Of a stretch of 64,000 nt of DNA, positions 46,905 to 55,371 are shown piece after piece. Source of the stretch: an uncultured Spirochaetaceae bacterium (GTDB lineage: Bacteria; Spirochaetota; Spirochaetia; Treponematales; Treponemataceae); assembly GCA_902802305.1 (NCBI GenBank), contig CADCLG010000006.1:62001-126000 (forward strand), in the 5' to 3' direction. The notes under the pieces are model-generated. The model was not told the origin of the DNA, did not search any database, and saw only the letters and a program-made list of their open reading frames with translations. Position 1 is the stretch's first letter. Each line of letters begins with the position of its first letter. The position numbers were made by a program, and so were the translations under genes.

Positions 46905-47789
46905 TTGGCTATAACTGTAAATGATTTTGCTGTAGGACGAAAAACATTTTTCATTACCCCTGATACTTCTTTGTTTCCAGAGCATTTTCTTGAAGAGTAT
47001 TTTTCAATGGGGTATGAATGTTACTTTATAGATAACAGTCGCTTTATTCCCTTGGAAACAAAAATCGAAACGATTATTTCGGTTTTTCATGATGTAATTA
47101 TTTTTTTTAACATTGATTATGAAATACCGGGAATAGCCTGGAACTTTTACATAAAAAGACTTCAAGATCGCTACCCTAATATTCTGATTGGTGTTACTTA
47201 TGCCAGAAAATCAGAAAAAAATGCCAAAACCTTACTTGAAAGAAAATACCTTTTTGATATTGGAATAAAATGCGGTTGTATTCAGCTTGAATACCAGCGA
47301 CGCGAAAACCTTGAAATAATTCAGAAGCTTTTGTATGCAAATCAGGCAAGGGGGCGAAGACAAAATATCCGTGCTCTTTGTTCAAAGTCCTGTACCTTTA
47401 CATTCAAAAAACAGGATTATTATTACACAGGTGTTTTAAAGGATATAAGTCTCAGCCATTTTTCTGTATGTATGGAGCAGGGGGCTCTTTCCCTCTCAAT
47501 CTGGGAAAAGGTTAAGGATGTTCAGATTGTTCTTTCCGGCTTTACTTTCCGTTCAGATGCCCTGTTGATTGCCCAGCGACCAACTTCAGAAGGAATGCTT
47601 TTTGTTTTTGCTTTTCTTTCTCCCAGTGGTGAAGCCCATCTTGATGACATTCAGAGGGGAAGACTTGTGCCTCAGCTCTACAAGATGATGTCCGAAAACT
47701 GCCATTTAATGCTCCAAAAACTTTACGAAGCAAAACAGACAAATGGTATAAACCCAAAATATCTTGGTGACATTTCAATTTCTGAATAA
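46905..47789 (+). CDS. PilZ-domain-like protein
   Basis: 294 residues, starting at TTG. The first 140 residues look like a receiver- or Rossmann-type domain without obvious phospho-acceptor motifs (VFHDVIIFFNIDYEIPG). The C-terminal half has a PilZ-like arrangement: RGRRQNIRALC followed about 20 residues later by GVLKDISLSHFSVCM, which is close to the RxxxR and D/N-x-S-x-x-G cyclic-di-GMP motifs. The glycine is replaced by phenylalanine, so binding is not certain. It ends in a helical tail. Probably a cytoplasmic signalling protein affecting motility or envelope behaviour, which is inference. Confidence 0.6.
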   Translation: MAITVNDFAVGRKTFFITPDTSLFPEHFLEEYFSMGYECYFIDNSRFIPLETKIETIISVFHDVIIFFNIDYEIPGIAWNFYIKRLQDRYPNILIGVTYARKSEKNAKTLLERKYLFDIGIKCGCIQLEYQRRENLEIIQKLLYANQARGRRQNIRALCSKSCTFTFKKQDYYYTGVLKDISLSHFSVCMEQGALSLSIWEKVKDVQIVLSGFTFRSDALLIAQRPTSEGMLFVFAFLSPSGEAHLDDIQRGRLVPQLYKMMSENCHLMLQKLYEAKQTNGINPKYLGDISISE

Positions 47790-47833
47790 TTCTTCAAGGT
47801 CCGGAATAATTCTTTTTACAGATAATTTTTCTC

Positions 47834-47862
47834 TTTACAGCCGCCATTAAATCTCATAAAAT
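47834..47862 (+). promoter_or_regulatory. Promoter of tex
   Basis: TTTACA (47834-47839), a 17-bp spacer and TAAAAT (47857-47862), 9 nt before the ATG at 47872. No Shine-Dalgarno is visible. Confidence 0.75.
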
Positions 47863-47871
47863 GTCAAAACT

Positions 47872-50253
47872 ATGGAATTTACACAAGAAACAATTGACGC
47901 ATTAACAGTTAATGAAGTCGAAATCATGAAAAAAATTGCGGAAGAATTGAATATCCGCGTTGCACAGGTAAGTGCGGTAATCAGCCTTTTTAACGAAGGA
48001 TGTACCGTTGCTTTTATCAGCCGTTATAGAAAAGACAGAACAGACAACCTCGACGAAGTTCAGGTTTTGGGTATAGATCACTCCTTCAAGTCATACAAAA
48101 ATCTTGAAGAACGCCGTCTGGAAATTGTAAAAGGTGTTTTCAATCAGGGAAAATTAACAGAATCTCTTTATAACGCAATTATGTCTGCCACAACCTTGAC
48201 AGCCCTTGAAGATTTGTGGGCTCCATTCAAGAAAAAGAAGAAGACTCGCGGAATGGTTGCTGCCGAAAAAGGACTTGAGCCTTTGGCAGATGCAATGCTG
48301 ACTATGGACGATGAAGCAATCGAAAAAGAAGCTGAAAAATATATTAAAACTGATAACGAAGACCCTGCCTTGAATGTTGAAAGTACAGCAGATGCTCTTG
48401 CCGGTGCTCAGGACATTCTTGCAGAACGTGTTAGTCAGAATACTTCAAACCGAGAAGCAATCCACGATTTGTACATGAAAGAAGGCAATATCGTTACAAA
48501 AGGTATTGTTCCAGAAGGTCAGGATGAAGAAACCGCCCAGAAAGCTTCTACTTATCAGATGTACTGGGATTATAAAGAGCCGCTTAATCAGGTAAAGCCT
48601 CACCGTATTCTTGCTATAAACCGTGCAGAAAGGGAAGGGGCTCTTGAAGTTACAATTGACGTTGATGTAGATAATGCAGTTTCTTTGTTACAGAAGCGTA
48701 CAATTATCAATAATCACTATCACAAGGATGCAATTGAAGATGGTGTAGTTCGTCTGCTTTCTCCAGCTGTTGTTCGAGAAATCCGCAGTGATGAATCTGA
48801 TGAAGCCGACGCTCACGGAATTGGTGTATTCAGCGAAAACTTAAAAAATCTTTTGATGTCTCAGCCAATTAAGGGAAGCCGCGTTCTTGGTGTTGACCCT
48901 GGTTACAGAAACGGTACAAAATGTGCTGCTTTGGATGAAACAGGAAAATATCTTGGCTTCTTTAAGATTTTCCAGGAACAGGATCCAAAAGGCGCTTATG
49001 ATGCAATTAACGATGCAATCGACAAGTATGATATTCAGGTTCTTGCTGTAGGAAACGGAACTGGAAGTCACGAAGTTCAGGCAATTGTAAGCAAAGTTCT
49101 TAGCGAGAATTATGCTGACCAAGATGTAAAATACACTGTTGTTGATGAATCTGGTGCTTCTGTTTATTCGGCAAGCCCGGTTGCAACCGAAGAATTCCCA
49201 GATTTGGATGTTATGGTTCGCGGTGCAATTTCTATGGGCCGCCGTTTGCAGGACCCACTTGCAGAACTTGTTAAGATTGACCCTAAGGCAATTGGTGTTG
49301 GTCTTTATCAGCACGATGTAAATCAGAAAAAACTTGCAGAACAGCTGGATGAAGTTGTAAGTTCTGTAGTAAATAACGTTGGCGTAAACTTAAATACCGC
49401 TTCTTACATGCTTTTGAAATATGTTTCTGGTATTAACGTTTCTACTGCAAAGAAAATTGTAGCTTACCGTGATGCAAATGGTAAAATCACCAGCCGCGAA
49501 GATTTGAAAAAGGTTCCGGGGCTTGGACCAAAAGCTTTTGAACAGTGCGCAGGCTTCTTAAAAATTGCAGAAAGTTCTGACCCATTGGACAATACTTGGG
49601 TTCATCCAGAAAACTATGATGCCGCCCGCGAAATCCTTCCAATGATTCAGAAGGGTGAAAAGATTTCTACTTCAAAAATTGACGAAATTGCTCAGAAATA
49701 CAACATTGGCGTTACAACAGTTCGCGATATTGTAGAAGAACTGCAGAAACCAAACCGCGACCCTCGTGACGGATATCCGGCTCCAATTATGCAGAAGGGC
49801 GTTGTTCAGTTTGAAGATTTGAAAGAAGGTATGAAGGTTACCGGAAAAATCAAAAATGTTGTTGATTTTGGTGCATTTGTTGATATTGGCTTGCACGAAA
49901 CTGGACTTGTTCACCTTAGTGAATTAAGCGACAGCTTTGTAACAGACCCTATGGAGGTTGTAAAAGTTGGTGATGTCCGAGAGTTTACAATCATTCAGCT
50001 GGATACTGTAAGACGAAGAATCAGCTTATCGCTAAAGAGCGATGCTGCATCACGTATTGGTGGCGATAAATCAGCTGCAAAAAAAGAAAATACAGGTTCA
50101 GTAACACCTAAGAGGGTTGTAGTTGTTAAAAAAGATGGCAACAAGTCAAACTCTGCCGGTAATAATGGCCGTTCTGGTGAAAATCGACGCTATAATTCTG
50201 GCAGCGATGACGGCATGAGTTACAATCCTTTTGCGGCATTTTTTTACAAGTAA
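47872..50253 (+). CDS. tex: Tex family RNA-binding transcription accessory protein
   Basis: 793 residues. Domains in order: an N-terminal helical region (ISRYRKDRTDNLDEVQVLGI and the LEDLWAPFKKKKKTRGMVA motif), a YqgF-like RNase H fold (VLGVDPGYRNGTKCAALDETGKYLGF), helix-hairpin-helix motifs (VPGLGPKAFEQCAGFLKI), and a C-terminal S1 domain (GMKVTGKIKNVVDFGAFVDIG). After the S1 domain a basic Gly/Asn/Arg-rich tail ends in NPFAAFFYK. Tex proteins bind nucleic acids and influence transcription in the cytoplasm. Confidence 0.95.
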   Translation: MEFTQETIDALTVNEVEIMKKIAEELNIRVAQVSAVISLFNEGCTVAFISRYRKDRTDNLDEVQVLGIDHSFKSYKNLEERRLEIVKGVFNQGKLTESLYNAIMSATTLTALEDLWAPFKKKKKTRGMVAAEKGLEPLADAMLTMDDEAIEKEAEKYIKTDNEDPALNVESTADALAGAQDILAERVSQNTSNREAIHDLYMKEGNIVTKGIVPEGQDEETAQKASTYQMYWDYKEPLNQVKPHRILAINRAEREGALEVTIDVDVDNAVSLLQKRTIINNHYHKDAIEDGVVRLLSPAVVREIRSDESDEADAHGIGVFSENLKNLLMSQPIKGSRVLGVDPGYRNGTKCAALDETGKYLGFFKIFQEQDPKGAYDAINDAIDKYDIQVLAVGNGTGSHEVQAIVSKVLSENYADQDVKYTVVDESGASVYSASPVATEEFPDLDVMVRGAISMGRRLQDPLAELVKIDPKAIGVGLYQHDVNQKKLAEQLDEVVSSVVNNVGVNLNTASYMLLKYVSGINVSTAKKIVAYRDANGKITSREDLKKVPGLGPKAFEQCAGFLKIAESSDPLDNTWVHPENYDAAREILPMIQKGEKISTSKIDEIAQKYNIGVTTVRDIVEELQKPNRDPRDGYPAPIMQKGVVQFEDLKEGMKVTGKIKNVVDFGAFVDIGLHETGLVHLSELSDSFVTDPMEVVKVGDVREFTIIQLDTVRRRISLSLKSDAASRIGGDKSAAKKENTGSVTPKRVVVVKKDGNKSNSAGNNGRSGENRRYNSGSDDGMSYNPFAAFFYK

Positions 50254-50278
50254 CTTATTGTTAATGATGATAAGTAAT

Positions 50279-50307
50279 TTGTAATATTATTCAAATAGTG
50301 CTATAAT
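50279..50307 (+). promoter_or_regulatory. Promoter of the lipoprotein-envelope protein operon
   Basis: TTGTAA (50279-50284), a 17-bp spacer and TATAAT (50302-50307). The spacer contains AAATAGTGC, which is nearly complementary to GTACTATTT downstream. Confidence 0.75.
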
Positions 50308-50320
50308 TGTAAGTTGTAGT

Positions 50321-50334
50321 ACTATTTAAATAGT
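50321..50334. promoter_or_regulatory. Operator-like palindrome downstream of the promoter
   Basis: ACTATTTAAATAGT is a perfect 14-bp palindrome starting about 7 nt after the expected transcription start. A half-site (CAAATAGT) lies between the -35 and -10 boxes, which together suggest a repressor site or an RNA hairpin in the leader. Confidence 0.5.
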
Positions 50335-50356
50335 AAAAAAAGGAGGAGGTTTTTCC

Positions 50357-53209
50357 ATGAAGAAAAAAATAATCTTTGGTTCAACCTTATTGGCTTTGGT
50401 TTTATGTATTTTCGGATGTAATTTTCAGTTTCCGGAAACAGTTTCTGTAAAATCAAATGCAAAATATGAGTTTGCAATTGCAAACAAGAGTTTTCCTCTT
50501 GGTGATTTGTTTTCTATCGATAAACTAAAGGATTCTTTTTCGGGTCAGTCAACGGATTCTGCTTCAAATGATGAAGAGTCTGTAGAAGCTGACATCAAGA
50601 TTTATGATTACAATCCTATAGGTAAGACTGATAACATACAAGAGTTCCTTGTGAGCATGAAGCTTCAGGAAATCCCTCTTGATTTTAATAATTATCTTAA
50701 AGATGTAGATTTTGGTTCCAAGCTGGAATCAATGAACATAAGCAAGGAAATTGCTGTTCCAAGCGTTGATATTGATGAAGTTAAAGTTGTTGATGTCGAA
50801 GTAAATGAAAAAATCAATGCACTAGTTTCTTTTAGAGGAACTACTCAAGCAGAGGCTCCTTTATCAGTATCTTTTGAAGATACAGGCAATGGTTTTAACA
50901 GTGTTACTTATAAAACCGGTTTCATGGTAGTTTCTAATACTCCTAATCTTGATAATGTTGATTTTGGTGAATATGGCCATACTGGTTTTACTCTTCCAAC
51001 CTTTATTCCAGACGGCAAACTTTCTGGAACTGTAAAACTTCTTTATAACGGAACTGTAATTTCAGAAGATGATTTTGATGAAAACGGACTGGCTCTTCTT
51101 CCACTTGACAATGTTACAGTTTATAAAGAGGGTATGTCTCTTCAGTTCTCTGGAGACCCAGATAAAACTTTCTATGCTCTTGTTTCACAGGATAGCCAGG
51201 TATTTAAAGCAGATGATATTTCTTTGTCTGAACCTATTGAATCATCACTGAAGTCTACTTTTAATATTGGCAATGATTCTGCTTTGAAATCTTGCGAAAT
51301 CAAAAAAGGAAAATTAGCTGTTGATTTTGCATTCCCAACGGAATGGACAGGTATTGAAATAAATAGTTACCAGATAGATTTGACTGGTGGTTTGAATGTA
51401 ACTCTTGCTTATAATAAGCTTTTAGATTCTTCTACCCGCAAAGAATTTGATTTTGCTGAAGTAGGATTAACTCAGCAACAAAAAACTTTTGTAAATACAG
51501 ATATTAATGCAAATACAAGAGTTAACATCAAAATGACTCATGCTTCTTTGCAGTTCATTGATTCTGATAATCCAGAAAAGAAAATAAATCCTTCTGTAAA
51601 AGTTGAAGCTAAAATTGAAGAAGTAGCTTCTGCACTTGTTGTATTACAGAAAGCAAGTTCAGGTGATTCTGCTTCACAAAATTCAGAAGAATCTAGTTTT
51701 AACACAAGGGTAGAAGATTCACAGAAATTATCAGATGATATTCTTAACGCCATTCAGTCAATCAAATGGAATCCGAGTGGACTTTCAATTTCCTATTTAA
51801 ACACACTCCCTGCAGAAAATGAATTAAAGCTTAAATTTAATTCAAATTTCTTTGGTATTTCAAATCGCGAAAAGACTTTTGAATTTACAGAAATTACAGA
51901 AGGCAGTGAAAATCGCAAAACTCTGGACTTTTTATCTACAGGAGAAGGTGCAGAAGGTTTTGAAACTAAGTTAGGTAACAATGCAGCAGATAATGAGTTC
52001 AACACAATTGATTATTCAGCAGAGTTGATTTTGCCTGATTACAATGTAGATAGTGATGGTAATAAAACAATCACTGTAAGAAATGTAGAACCAGGTGAAA
52101 CTTATCTTATTGACCTTGTAATAACTCCAAAACCAGACTGGTTCGCAGTTTATATAAAATCAAACCTAACAAAACAGGAAGGAAAAATTTCGACTGGTTT
52201 AAATCTTTCGTCACTTATGAAAGGTATGGAAGACAAGCTGGGAGATAATCTTGCCAATAAAATAAAAATTCACTCACTACCTCTTTATCTCTTCTGTCAG
52301 ATTCCTGCAATTGACAATGTTTTTAATAAGCCGAAATTTGTTGGAACGATTAATGCCTATATTGGTGATGAAAATAATGAACAGGTACCTGGCACAGAAA
52401 ATATTTATCTTCTTGGAAAAGAAAATGAAGATGGTAAATTAGTTAATGCTGATATTCCCGAGTTTGTGTTTGATGAAAACAATAAGAATATGGTTATATC
52501 TAGCTTGACGGCTGATTTAGATGGAATTGAACCAGTTGATATGAAGGAATTGATAAATACTAGTGCTGATGGTTCTCTGTGTGTTGACTATAATGTACGC
52601 TTTGAAACAGGAAAGGACGGTAATGTTGAGATTTTAGCTGATAACCTTAAAAAACTTTCAACAGATACTACAACCTCTATCAAACTTAGCGGATTAGTTA
52701 AACTGTCTCTTTCCTTTGATGTTAATGAGCCGATTAATATGGATGTCCTTAAACTTGTAAAAGGTGATAGTGAGGAAAATTCAGAGAATGAAGAAGATTC
52801 TGGAGATTTGCTTGGTAGAAGTGAACCTACTAACACTGAAGATTTCCAAAAATATCTTGATATAATTGAGTCAGCAAGCATTGATTACAAAACTTCTGCA
52901 CTTCCATTTATTTTTTCTGATAATGATGATAACAAAGAAGAAGTAATAACAATAAAAGTTGATTTGGACGGTGAAGGTACTAAGTTTGCACCACAGGTTC
53001 TAAAGTTCTCAGGAGATTCTTTTGCGGCAAACCCATCAGATCTTTTGAATACCTTCCCACTAAAGCCTTCTGTTGAATTTGAAATACCAGTGGGAACTCT
53101 CTCTATACCACGTAAGATGGATTTTGCAGCTAATATAAATCTTACAGTTCAGACAAACGGAAAGGTTACTGTTTGGGAAAAGAATGCTAAAAACGGAGGT
53201 GAAGAATAA
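50357..53209 (+). CDS. Large lipoprotein, unknown function
   Basis: 950 residues. The lipoprotein signal is clear: KKK, a hydrophobic stretch, then IFGC with the cysteine at residue 21. The mature protein is acidic, rich in Asp/Asn/Ser, with repeated strand-like segments such as LSGTVKLLYNGTVISEDDF and ENVYLLGKE-type pieces, and several Glu/Ser-rich low-complexity linkers (for example GDSEENSENEEDSGD). It is presumably anchored in the outer membrane or periplasm. AGGAGGAGG precedes the ATG and its stop overlaps the next start by one base. I do not recognise a family beyond treponemal hypothetical lipoproteins. Confidence 0.75.
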   Translation: MKKKIIFGSTLLALVLCIFGCNFQFPETVSVKSNAKYEFAIANKSFPLGDLFSIDKLKDSFSGQSTDSASNDEESVEADIKIYDYNPIGKTDNIQEFLVSMKLQEIPLDFNNYLKDVDFGSKLESMNISKEIAVPSVDIDEVKVVDVEVNEKINALVSFRGTTQAEAPLSVSFEDTGNGFNSVTYKTGFMVVSNTPNLDNVDFGEYGHTGFTLPTFIPDGKLSGTVKLLYNGTVISEDDFDENGLALLPLDNVTVYKEGMSLQFSGDPDKTFYALVSQDSQVFKADDISLSEPIESSLKSTFNIGNDSALKSCEIKKGKLAVDFAFPTEWTGIEINSYQIDLTGGLNVTLAYNKLLDSSTRKEFDFAEVGLTQQQKTFVNTDINANTRVNIKMTHASLQFIDSDNPEKKINPSVKVEAKIEEVASALVVLQKASSGDSASQNSEESSFNTRVEDSQKLSDDILNAIQSIKWNPSGLSISYLNTLPAENELKLKFNSNFFGISNREKTFEFTEITEGSENRKTLDFLSTGEGAEGFETKLGNNAADNEFNTIDYSAELILPDYNVDSDGNKTITVRNVEPGETYLIDLVITPKPDWFAVYIKSNLTKQEGKISTGLNLSSLMKGMEDKLGDNLANKIKIHSLPLYLFCQIPAIDNVFNKPKFVGTINAYIGDENNEQVPGTENIYLLGKENEDGKLVNADIPEFVFDENNKNMVISSLTADLDGIEPVDMKELINTSADGSLCVDYNVRFETGKDGNVEILADNLKKLSTDTTTSIKLSGLVKLSLSFDVNEPINMDVLKLVKGDSEENSENEEDSGDLLGRSEPTNTEDFQKYLDIIESASIDYKTSALPFIFSDNDDNKEEVITIKVDLDGEGTKFAPQVLKFSGDSFAANPSDLLNTFPLKPSVEFEIPVGTLSIPRKMDFAANINLTVQTNGKVTVWEKNAKNGGEE

Positions 53210-54480
53210 TGAAAAAGCTGTTCACTCCTTGTCTTATTTTATGTTTATTCGCAAATCTTATGTTTGCTGAAGGTAAAGGTTTTCTCAGAAATCGAGTTTT
53301 TGAAGTAAAAGTTGATGTTCCTGTAGATGTATCAAATAATGCCCTTTCTGTATCTGACTTTTTAGTTAAAGACGTTGTAATTGACCTGCAGCAGATTTGC
53401 AACAGTCTTCCAGAAAAAGGCTTTAGTTTTGCAACTTCTATAAGTCCAGACCTGGAAATAAATTTTAATTTTTCAAAAGTATCTTTTGGTGTAGGGGCAG
53501 GTATCGAAGCCTATACCAATATTGGTACATCCAAAGATTTGTTTGAATTTATTGGAAATGGTAATTCTATTGGTGAAGAAGTTTCTGTAGACATAAATGC
53601 CTATCTTGATACCTTTGCTTATGCTCAGGTTCATTTTGGCAATAAGTTTGGAAAGCTTTCAACCAAGCTGCAGCCTACAGCCTTTGGAACTCTGGCTCAT
53701 GCTGTAACACAGAATTCCTATGCCAAATTCAGAAATGCAGATGATGGAAGCTTTAATATTGATGTAAATGCTCTCTTCAATATTTACAGTGAATTTGATT
53801 CAGCTGATTTTGAAAACAAGAATTTTACAGATATTAATCTTCTTATAAACAAGCTTACTCCAACAATCGGTTTTGATTTGACTGGTTCTGCTGCTTATGA
53901 AATCTCTGATATTCTTACAGTAAATACTTCTGCACGAATTCCTATCGTTCCTAGTAAGCTTTCTAAGGTAACTCCATATAAATTTTCTATGAACAAATCA
54001 ATTTCTCTTGATAGCCTGCTCAATAAAGAAGGCGAAGAAGGAGATTCCGAGGGAGAAGAAGCTTCAACAGAAACCAGCCAGGATAGCGACAATGGATTTG
54101 GTGACACCTATAGCGTAGAATATAAACTGCATCGTCCTATGAAGATTTCTTTAGGCGCTGAATTCCATCCTTTCGGTAACTTTATGAATTATTTTGGAAG
54201 TATAGGACTTGGAATCCGCCATCCATTTGCAGAAAATAAAGATGAACTTGATACATATTTTGATTATCTTGTCGGTGTAAGGGTAAGCTTATTGAATTTG
54301 ATTCATTTCTCTGTATCTACAGAACGTACAGATGAAATCTACAAGCATAAAGCAATGCTTTCTTTAAGTGTAAGACTTGTACAAATTGATGCAGGCGTTG
54401 CTCTAGAATCAACTTCATTGGCTAATAGTTTTAAGGGACAGGGTGTTGGTGCATTTGTAACAGCATACGTTGGACTCTAA
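53209..54480 (+). CDS. Probable outer-envelope protein coupled to the lipoprotein
   Basis: 423 residues. A cleavable signal peptide (MKKLFTPCLILCLFANLMFAEG) is followed by many alternating hydrophobic strands (for example FGVGAGIEAYTNIG, FAYAQVHFG, AVCVSVRLVQIDAG-like turns near the C-terminus), and the protein ends VGAFVTAYVGL. This pattern suggests a beta-barrel or beta-rich surface protein; the barrel assignment is inference. An acidic Glu/Ser-rich stretch lies near residues 270-300. GGAGGTGAAG inside the lipoprotein gene serves as its ribosome-binding site, and the one-base overlap implies co-translation and a shared function. Confidence 0.65.
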   Translation: MKKLFTPCLILCLFANLMFAEGKGFLRNRVFEVKVDVPVDVSNNALSVSDFLVKDVVIDLQQICNSLPEKGFSFATSISPDLEINFNFSKVSFGVGAGIEAYTNIGTSKDLFEFIGNGNSIGEEVSVDINAYLDTFAYAQVHFGNKFGKLSTKLQPTAFGTLAHAVTQNSYAKFRNADDGSFNIDVNALFNIYSEFDSADFENKNFTDINLLINKLTPTIGFDLTGSAAYEISDILTVNTSARIPIVPSKLSKVTPYKFSMNKSISLDSLLNKEGEEGDSEGEEASTETSQDSDNGFGDTYSVEYKLHRPMKISLGAEFHPFGNFMNYFGSIGLGIRHPFAENKDELDTYFDYLVGVRVSLLNLIHFSVSTERTDEIYKHKAMLSLSVRLVQIDAGVALESTSLANSFKGQGVGAFVTAYVGL

Positions 54481-54507
54481 AACTAAAAATATATTGAGGT
54501 TATAAAA

Positions 54508-55362
54508 ATGTTTAAAATCATCGAAAAAAAGCAGCTTTCTGCTGGAGTTTTCTACATGAAAGTAGAAGCTCCCGAAATTGCCCGCAATAGAAAGGCCGGA
54601 CAATTTGTAATTATCCAAGTGGAATCCGAATATGGAGAACGTATTCCGCTTACAATAGCAGATGCAAATGCTCAGGAGGGCTGGATTGCTCTTGTTTTTC
54701 AGGCAGTAGGCGCATCTACATTTAAACTTTCACTTAAACAAGAAGGTCAGTATCTTCCGACAGTTTTAGGTCCTTTGGGAAATCCTTCGAAAATTGAAAA
54801 ATATGATGCACCAGTCCTCGTCGTTGGCGGTGGTTTTGGAGTTGCTCCTTGTTATCCGATTGTTCAGGCTCATAAGGCAATTGGAAACAAAGTGATTATG
54901 GTAATTTGTGCCCGCAATAAAGACCTTCTTATCTATGTTGATGAAATGAAGGCTCTTGCTGATGAAGTTATAATTATGACAGATGACGGTTCTGCCGGAC
55001 GCAAGGGAGTTTCGACTGTTCCTGTAAAAGAAATGTGTGAAAGTCAAACTCCTCCTGCAGAAGTTATTGCAATTGGACCTCCAATAATGATGAAGTTCTG
55101 TGCACTTACCACAAAAGAATACGGAATTAAGACTACAGTTTCATTAAATACAATTATGATTGATGGAACCGGTATGTGCGGCGGATGTCGTGTAAGTGTT
55201 GGTGGTCAAACTAAGTTTGTATGTGTTGATGGCCCTGAGTTTGATGCTCACATCGTTGACTGGGATAATATGATGATGCGAATGAAGTCTTTCAGAGACC
55301 GAGAAGTTGCTGATGATCATAAATGCAGAATGCTTGCCCAGGCAGAAGAATTGGCAAAGTAG
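54508..55362 (+). CDS. nfnA: NfnA-like ferredoxin-NADP reductase subunit
   Basis: 284 residues. It has a flavin-binding barrel (ERIPLTIADANAQEGWIALVFQ), a nucleotide-binding fold (VLVVGGGFGVAPCYPIVQA) and a C-terminal [2Fe-2S] ligand region (GTGMCGGCRVSV with a later FVCVDGPEF). Together with the next gene it forms the two-subunit flavin-bifurcating NADH-dependent ferredoxin:NADP oxidoreductase, or a close relative (SudAB type). It balances NADH, NADPH and reduced ferredoxin in the fermentative cytoplasm. TTGAGGTT lies before the ATG. Confidence 0.85.
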   Translation: MFKIIEKKQLSAGVFYMKVEAPEIARNRKAGQFVIIQVESEYGERIPLTIADANAQEGWIALVFQAVGASTFKLSLKQEGQYLPTVLGPLGNPSKIEKYDAPVLVVGGGFGVAPCYPIVQAHKAIGNKVIMVICARNKDLLIYVDEMKALADEVIIMTDDGSAGRKGVSTVPVKEMCESQTPPAEVIAIGPPIMMKFCALTTKEYGIKTTVSLNTIMIDGTGMCGGCRVSVGGQTKFVCVDGPEFDAHIVDWDNMMMRMKSFRDREVADDHKCRMLAQAEELAK

Positions 55363-55371
55363 GAGCAGAAA

